A stretch of DNA of 64,000 bases, taken from assembly GCF_036324505.1 (NCBI RefSeq), contig NC_086366.1:14239427-14303426 (forward strand), written 5' to 3'. Position numbers and translations under genes: made by a program. The notes below the pieces were generated by a model. It was not told where the DNA came from and ran no database searches. It saw nothing but the letters and a program-made list of their open reading frames with translations. Of the stretch, positions 39,281 to 64,000 are shown piece by piece (positions within the stretch are counted from its first letter, which is position 1; each line of letters begins with the position of its first letter). This DNA is from Eleginops maclovinus (taxonomy: Eukaryota; Chordata; Actinopteri; Perciformes; Eleginopidae).

Positions 39281-42200
39281 ATGACCTCCCACTGCCGGCG
39301 CCCTGAACACACAGCCCCTCCAGATGTGGTCAGTAACTCTGTTTATAGTAGTTTTCAGATGCTAGGCTAACAGCAGCAGTTTGGTTCTTTAAAGGGAACC
39401 CTTGCTATAATGATATAACACTTAACATCGTTTCAATAGGGCACTGACTAGATGATGACTTGATGATTGGCTAACTACTGAGTGGTTCATTGTATATCGT
39501 GATGGTGTTGTTAGCTCGAGGTTGATAGATTTTGAGTCTTGTCTTGTGTATTGAAGTCGTTTGTAATTGCTATATGATATAAAGAAAATGGTGACGAACA
39601 TAACATACATAACATTAAAATCAAGCACCATTGTTGCACTGTTTCTAACGTTAAATCTAATTATCAAGTAGTCAAAGGTTGAATAGGTGAGAACAGGAAC
39701 ATTCCTTTGGTCCTTGCTGCAGGTTTAGAAACATCTAGGAGGACAACAGTTTGTGTGAATTTTATGAGTCAGGAGAAGTAAAGAATGAAACACACTCTGC
39801 TGTATTGTCTTTATTACAATTCATATTTTTTAAATTTTTGTAATGTCTGTTCACATTCTAGAAATGTGTTATTGCAGACAGTGATGACAGCATCTTAAAA
39901 TGTGGCAACATTCGATTAAAAAACTTTAAACATCACGTCTGGCTGGTTATTTGTAGTTTCATGTTGCTATTCTGGTCTCATTTAGTAAGCAAAACTGTCT
40001 ATTAAGATTAAATAATATAAGAATGACATCAAACTTAATGAGAATACATGAGGCACACATTTAGATGTCTGTTGACACGATAACAGTTTGTTTTTTGATT
40101 GAAATGTTAATGATGTGGTCTCATCCCCACAGTTCTACAATGAAGCCGAGGCAAAGAAGTACTCTCAGAAGTGAGTCTGATGAAATGTGTGCATACCTTC
40201 CTTTCCCTGTGATCCCTATGTTTGCAGCTCAGGTGTATTTTGTAAATGGAAATCTTTTAGAAAGACACCTAATGTAGTTTGGGCTGCACCTCCATTCAAG
40301 ACATGCTTCATGGAAAGAAAAATAATTATGGAGCGGGATTGTTACAATCTCAAACCATTAAAGTTTTACTGGGATATCGGACAGTGCTGAAAGCCCCACA
40401 CTAACCTATAGCTAATTTGAATCAAAATGTTATTTACACAATACGCAAGTTAGGTAGGCAATTATCTACGTTTGTAGTGTATACATTCACTCAACTCTTC
40501 AAAGGCATTTCTATACAAATATTTTAAATTGTTTTACCGTGGAAGTCCCGTTTAAAAGAATTCCCTGTCTTATTCAGCAGATCTGAGTAAAAGTTGTTTC
40601 ATATGTGTGATGAAATTCTGGCCTCAAATCTATTGAACCCAATATCAAATATCATTGCACATTGACACATGTTAATACATGTTCACTTCCATGGTTTAAG
40701 AATGGCTTTCCATTGCCAGAAGTCACATATTAACCGTTACCTAAATCTCTGTATGTGTTGTTGCGTCACAGCTCTCGAATGATTGAGATCCAAACCCAGA
40801 TGTCTGAAAGAGCTGTGGAGCTTTTAAACCTACCCGAAGGACAGCCCTGCTTCCTGTTGGATGTGGGGTCAGTAACACTGACTTTGTTTGTTCGTTTGTC
40901 TAGTTAATAGTACTACAACATTCTTGCAGTGTTTGCGAATCATCCAACCTTAATTTCACCAGTATTGAACATCAGTCTTTTATTTTTTTAAGTTACCCCC
41001 TGTAAGCTCGAGAATGATTCACTTGGCTCTCTATCTTTTGTTTCTCAGATGCGGCTCTGGTCTCAGTGGAGACTACCTGTCCGAGGAGGGACACTACTGG
41101 GTCGGAGTAGACATCAGCACTGCTATGCTTGGTAAGTTTAAACTGTTACCTTCAAACAAGAAGCATGGGCTGGATGATTTACCGGTTTAATATCGATATT
41201 GTGATATTATGCTAATAGTAATCTTCAATTTTAGTTGACGCTCAGATCAAAATACTTAATTTCAAGTGTGTACCTTAAGTTGAGGATCACTGATCAAAGC
41301 CTTCACCTTTTCTCCATTATTAATAAAAGTCTAGACTCTTCCTTGGCGTTGAATATTCATTTCTAAATATGAGAACCCCCGAGTGACATTAAAGGAGAAG
41401 TCGACACACTTCTAAAACCTTGATCGAATCCTGTCATTCTTTTGACAGATGTTGCCCTGGACAGAGAAGTAGAGGGAGACCTTTTAGTGGGGGACATGGG
41501 GCAGGGGATGCCGTTCCGTTCCGGGACATTTGACGGTTGCATCAGGTGAATAACAAAGCATGGCTTTAAAAAACAACAACAACAACAACAAGGTTTTCTT
41601 ATTTAATTTTGAATAATTTCTGACTCTGTTTTTCATTATTCCACGTTAGTATCTCTGCTCTGCAGTGGCTCTGTAATGCCGACAAGAGGACACATAGTCC
41701 TCCGAAGAGACTCTACACCTTCTTTAGTACTCTTTACTCTTCTCTGGTAAGGCTTTTATATGAACATCAAGATACCATAGTTCACAATGGGGACATTTCC
41801 TAGCCTCTTCTTGTTCTTTGTCTTTCAGTCAAGAGGCTCACGTGCAGTTTTCCAGCTTTATCCAGAGAACTCGGAACAGGTAAAATAATGTAGTGCATAG
41901 TTTATGTGAAATCTGATGTTTTTCCCGATTCCATTTTCTTAACATCAGTTTTCTTCCCTCTCTAAAGCTTGAGCTGATCACGACTCAGGCCATGAAGGCA
42001 GGTTTCGGTGGAGGCATGGTGGTGGACTACCCCAACAGCAGTAAAGCTAAAAAGTCAGTACCCATCAGAAGCTTTTATTTTGATATGATCAGCTGCAGCC
42101 TTCTTCAAGTGATTCCTTCTTAATGGCATGTGAAATTAGCAGCAGTGTAATTGCAACACAAGGCTAATTAAAACATATTGACTGTTTGTCACATTAGCCT

Positions 42201-43330
42201 CTTAATAAATGATCACACATTAATACGGTTGGCCTGATTTACTCCTTAACTGACACACATTTATTTTGTTTCCAGGTTCTTCCTGTGTCTGTTTGCTGGA
42301 GTAACTGGTGCTCTTCCCAAGGTAAGAAACTAAATATTTAGTGGGTTTTGGGGGCATGTGTGTTTCATAATAGCTACATCATTACCATTTTTATCTCTTT
42401 TTGTTCTTTTCAGGGATTGGGAACAGAAACGTCAGACAGAGCTTTATCAAACCAGGTCCAGTATTCAGGACAAAGGTAAAAATATTTAAAGAAGACAAAT
42501 ACTGACTATGTTGAGTTTTGAGGAAACTGTTTACTTGGTCTAAAGTAGCAAAGTTTGTTTAACAACATTTATTTGTTTGTAAATTTAATTTATTCAGAAA
42601 TTAATAATTTGCTGGACAGAGCAAGTCATTTATAATCGGGCTCTTGGAAATTGTGATCAACATTTTGAAGTTTGACAATTAAACAAAAATGTTTTAGTGG
42701 CAGCTCTACCTTTCTCAGACAATGGTAGGCAATACTTTATTTATTTATTTAAAAAAAAGGTCTTGGCCTGGATAAATGCATGTTCAGTCATACCTGCTTT
42801 GAGAGGCCTGAAGACCAAGAGAAATCTCAAAAGGGTTGTCGTCCTGCCTCACTTAAAACCAGTCAGGCAGTTTTTCCTCCCTTTTACATAGTGATGTTGA
42901 AGTTTTTCCTCTTGGTTAAATCAAGAGAATGGATGGTAAAACGTTTTGCATAAGCGCTGAGGAGTTTTGGATGTGGTTTACCAGAAAAGAACATCTAATC
43001 ATCCACATTTTGTCTTTGGGAAGATGCCGGTTCAAAGGCATGAAGGGGAAATCAGCGAAGAAGGGACGCGATTGGATTTTGGAGAAAAAGGAGAGGAGGA
43101 GAAGGCAGGGACGGTATGTACAAGACTGTGTTTTAAACTCTTTCATGACAAATAATTGTCTTGTGCTGAAGTATTCATGCTCTAAATAATGTAATATCAT
43201 TAGGTTAAACTTAACTGAATGTATTCTGTAACACTTGCTGATGCCTTCTCTCTCTGCTTCGTATTCGATTTTCAGGGAGGTTCGAGCTGACACAAAATAC
43301 ACTGCACGTCAGAGAAGACCTCATTTCTAG
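39281..43330 (+). CDS. bud23: BUD23, 18S rRNA (guanine-N7) methyltransferase (WBSCR22)
   Basis: Methylates the 18S rRNA guanine at the small-subunit P-site region, with TRMT112 as partner, in the nucleus. Exons: 39281-39328, 40133-40170, 40772-40867, 41049-41131, 41449-41545, 41650-41746, 41829-41879, 41968-42053, 42276-42321, 42414-42475, 43024-43113 and 43276-43330 (TAG). All phases agree and give 282 residues (human 281). It is a class I SAM methyltransferase: motif I is LLDVGCGSGLSG, then [16 protein letters not shown] and [40 protein letters not shown] and [16 protein letters not shown] follow. The lysine/arginine-rich C terminus ([19 protein letters not shown]) is typical and likely carries nuclear import signals. 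The start [15 protein letters not shown] aligns with the human N terminus. A variant poly(A) signal ATTAAA lies at 43654. Confidence 0.97.
41571..41590. repeat. Short (AAC)n repeat
   Basis: About six AAC units in a bud23 intron, 26 bases after a splice donor. Confidence 0.85.
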
Positions 43331-44510
43331 CTCTGACTCATGCAGCTGTGCCTTCATTAGCTCTCGTCTGTACCACCCAGCACACAATCACCATTCAAAC
43401 TGCAAAGTGTGGATAAGATAACAAGTAAAGTGCTATTATGCCCGATGCATTTTACATTTGGTTGAGTGTATAGCAATTTTTCTAACAAATGTTTGTCAAG
43501 ATTGCACTCTCCATACTCGGGTTGGCTGTACATGGACAGAAATCTTTAAAAGCTTACAGGGGAGAAAGATTTATCTTTGACAGCACCAATAATGTCAAAA
43601 GAATTACAACAATTATCCTAAATTATCAAATGTCACATTTTCGATATGTGTTTATTAAAAACCTATAAAAAGATATTTGTGTTATATTTCCATTTATTTC
43701 CCTGGATATAGAAGACATTTAATCAACAATCTCTATGCCTCCTTTTCACAATCCTGTCACAAAAACACCCTTTCATGGAGATATCAGATGTAGAAAATGA
43801 CACATACAATACATTTGCGGCTTTGAAAGTTGGCCCAGAACAAACTGACACCTGATAATATTATGATGAAGATTACATAGAGGAGGATGTCTGGATGCCC
43901 TTAAAAGATCTTGATAATGGGGAAATGGAACCAAAGAAATTAAACATATTACTGCTGAAACTGGTATTATTAATCAGTAAAGGAGTGAATAGAGTACGTT
44001 TTGTATTAAACAATTGATAAGGTAATTATGTTGGGTATGAAGGGAAAAAAACTAAATATGCTATAGTGATGGATACACTTAAAAATCCTAACCTAGACAT
44101 ATGGATGGTATCTTTAGAAATGATTAATATAATTTATAATGTATTACACAGCAGTAAAAGCAAATTAAAATACATTTCAAAGTCGGTAACGAAGGCTTTT
44201 TATATTAAAAGGATTTACATTTTGAGGCCCATCGCTGAATCCATACCAGTGTGCCTCACTTGGCCAACAGAGGTCGCTGTGTGCTTTGGCACAAGGGAAG
44301 CCATCCACCTGGGCGTTATCTGTGAACCTGCTCAATAGATAATCAAACCCAGCACAGATCCACCAGACTCTCTGAGCAGGTGGTCACTTATTGTCAGTCG
44401 TGCTTTCAATATGTTGGCTTGACTTTAACGGGGAAAAAAAAGAAACTTAAAGCGGGGAGTTATTTTAAAAGACATACCAATTAGTGCGGTTTGAGGAGGA
44501 AGTTGAGGGT
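43331..44510. other. bud23 3' UTR and intergenic gap to stx1a
   Basis: An AT-rich stretch without a supported gene. The bud23 transcript probably ends near the ATTAAA at 43654-43659. The rest shows no repeat or motif I can name. Confidence 0.5.
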
Positions 44511-44745
44511 GTGTAATGGGTTAACGTCGGAAGGCCTCTCCTCACCTTTAGTGCGCGTCACCCGGCTCCGTAAAGTGGTTCCACCGTCCACACTGAAGGG
44601 GCGAAATCACTGCCTCTCGCCGCCGCCAGACGCGCACCTCGCCTCGGTCTATCGCGCATCATCCTGCTGGTCTCCACCCCGCTGCTCTATCACGCAAACC
44701 ACAAAACACCGGGAACTGAAGGAATAAGTGTGATTTACAGGAAAC
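44510..44745 (+). promoter_or_regulatory. stx1a: stx1a CpG-rich promoter and 5' UTR
   Basis: A sharp shift to CpG-rich sequence (GTGCGCGTCACCCGGCTCCG, TCGCCGCCGCCAGACGCGCA) occurs just upstream of the stx1a ATG. The surroundings are AT-rich, so this is probably the CpG-island promoter and 5' UTR. No TATA box is seen at a suitable distance. Confidence 0.55.
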
Positions 44746-61897
<17,152 letters not shown>

Positions 61898-64000
61898 GTA
61901 AGGCTGTTTTTCTATTACCTCAAACATACACTGGTTACAAAAAGAAATCCAATCGTTGGTGAGAAGTCAAATAAAAAACTATTATGCTACGTGTCTCGTG
62001 AATTATTACCTCAGTAAACATTTACACAAGTTTGAAGTATTTTTTAATACAGCTTGATGTTTATTGTTATTGTATGGTCTAATTGACAGTAGACACAGCA
62101 GGGTATGTATGTATTAGGGCGTGGCTTTGACTTCTCAACAGTGACCTGTAAATCACAATAGAGGCATAGCAATGCGTATCCTTCTAAAGCTCCAGCATCT
62201 CACAATATTGTCGCGTTTATACAAATGGTAAACTGCCAACATTCATTATTTTCAAACAAAGAAGCCTTTCACCATTCTTAAAACAGAACGAAAAACAATT
62301 TGTTATATAAACTAAAAGCCGGTGTGTTGACTTTGGAGAGTCATCATTTTCCACTGATCAGTGCCTTCCATCCTTTTGAGCGTTTTACGCACTCACTGTG
62401 AAATCTCTTACACTCTTCTCCATTTTCTCCTGTTCCTCTTCATTGCTTCTAAGTCCTGTGTTTACCACTTCATCTGCCATGAACACCATCTCAGTTTCTT
62501 TTACTTCATCTGAACCACTGTTCCCTCTACTTTTGTTAAGTCTGTGCTGGATGCTACAATCCATCTTTACTACTGTCTTTCTACTCTCCCATCTCTGTTC
62601 TCTCACACCTTCTCCTCTCTCATATATGTCAGAGCATTGATCTGGACCGCTGCTTTCACAAGGAGGATGTTGCTCACACTAGTAACATCCCCCATTCCCT
62701 TTTCCTCTCCCTGATTCCCTACTTGCACATACCCGAAAAAGCATCGACCTGCAGCGGAGGGCATGAAATGAGCTCTCTAACTTGTCAGGGTTTGCAGAAG
62801 ACAAACAGAAGGGAGCGGCAAGGTGCTGTATTCAAGATACACATTTTTCCACAGGTTTCCTTCTTTGTGACTCAAATCGATGCTCAGGGTATGTGTACCT
62901 GGGCCTGATAAATGAGCATCAGGCAACAGCAAATGTAAATGTCATGGTCGTTCGTTACACGGAGGTCAGCGTGTTCTTCGCTGTTTGCCTGGTGCATTGT
63001 GATCACTGACGGGGACTGGAGTTATCTGAATACCTTCATCAAGGACACTACCCTATCTCATGAGCATCGTTTTATGTTGTGTATGTGTGCTTGTATGTGT
63101 GTTCAACTCTTTCTCCTATAAATCCAAATTATATCTACCAAATTGCTTAGTTTTTTTTGGAAATATAATGCACCCCAGATTTGTTTTTTAATCAAGCAAG
63201 GAAATTGGGGATTTTTATTTCCAAATTGTAAAGAATACAATGTTTTAGAAAGCATGACATTTTGTGCATAGTGTATGTATCTGCAAGGCGGTAAATAGCA
63301 CACTGTCAATGCTTTTCTGGACAATATCTACTCCTGAGAAATAAAGTATGGTTTATGTTGTAAAGCGACACCAATTCGTTGTGATCAATTTTCCGGGCAT
63401 CATGAATACCTGTAACACATTTCATGGCAATCTGTCTCATTACAAAAATGCCTCTGTGACTTGCTCTGTGGGCTCAATCAAACCAATAAGTTACATTTTT
63501 GCAGCAATGCTCCACTCACGTTCCTTCTAAAAAATGGTAGACGTTGAAAATAAGGTATCTAAATGAATATAGTTCATAGAAAGCAGGGTTTATGTGCAGG
63601 CAATAAGAGCTTTGCAGTGCTGTCGTTCGTAGATTTGTGTGTAAAGTGTCTGTCTCTGTGACTGCTGTCGTAACAGTGACATTTCTGTGCGTCAGCCTCC
63701 AATGAAGTGTGTCGCCAAAACTAATTGCACAATGACATTTTAATGTGAAGTCTAATTTGCTTTTAGATGTGCACTGATTCATTGTTGTATTGAAAATGTT
63801 GCGCATATCAAAGACCAGTGTGGTCCTTTATCATTTTTACATGAATATTCTCTTGGTTTATTACTTTTTTAGTCAGTTGTTTTGCAATTTAAAGTCTGGC
63901 AATATTTTCTGTTCCTCCCTGTGGTGAGAGGAGTCTGTTCGGTGTCTGTTACTCTTACCAGACCAAACGTGAGTGCCAGTGAGGGAGTGTCTTCCGCTGT
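61898..64000 (+). other. stx1a: stx1a intron 3, partial
   Basis: Begins with donor AGA/GTAAGG. I looked for the next syntaxin exon (KTKEELEELMSDI-like) and did not find it, so intron 3 continues past the window. No other gene or repeat is supported here. Confidence 0.75.

Noticed and set aside
42697..42891. 65-codon frame just upstream of the penultimate bud23 exon
   Set aside because: It does not match BUD23 family sequence at this position; the exon at 43024 joins 42475 in phase and matches the family.

Overview
This 64 kb window is nuclear DNA of a ray-finned fish, probably a percomorph teleost. The evidence is vertebrate genes split by GT-AG introns, about 1.2 kb of TG/CA microsatellites, a Tc1 transposon of the fish type and remnants that resemble fish LINEs. 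No bacterial operon, CRISPR array, rRNA or tRNA gene was seen. All identifications come from reading the sequence and from remembered family sequences; no search was run.

Layout. (1) 1-6985 (+): the 3' end of cux1, with eight exons encoding the Golgi-membrane CASP isoform C terminus. Bases 1-3353 are non-coding, either an intron or the 3' UTR of the homeodomain isoform. (2) 6986-16300: intergenic DNA with a 211-bp TG tract, an X-box-like site and CTCF-like motifs. (3) 16300-35585 (+): sh2b2 (APS adaptor). It has a candidate non-coding first exon at about 16360-16620, a first intron of about 9.3 kb and coding exons from 25930 to 33555. That intron holds a 1605-bp Tc1 element, which interrupts a possible small secreted-protein reading frame. 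(4) 37401-38534 (-): single-exon dnajc30. (5) 39281-43330 (+): bud23 in twelve exons, head-to-head with dnajc30. (6) 44746 to beyond the right edge (+): the first three coding exons of stx1a, with introns of about 11.8 and 5.1 kb.

The genes do unrelated jobs: Golgi tethering, insulin/JAK receptor adaptor signalling, a mitochondrial J-protein, 18S rRNA methylation and synaptic SNARE function. Their order is what stands out. In humans CUX1 and SH2B2 lie at 7q22 while DNAJC30, BUD23 and STX1A lie at 7q11.23 (Williams-Beuren region). Here the two groups adjoin, with the junction between sh2b2 and dnajc30 at about 35.6-37.4 kb, where a CTCF-like motif sits.

No clearly new biological system was found. 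The items most worth testing are the Tc1-interrupted secreted reading frame, the CTCF motifs in convergent orientation around sh2b2, the start-overlapping uORF and possible cassette exon in sh2b2, the long N-terminal extension of dnajc30, and a G-quadruplex-capable repeat in stx1a intron 1.
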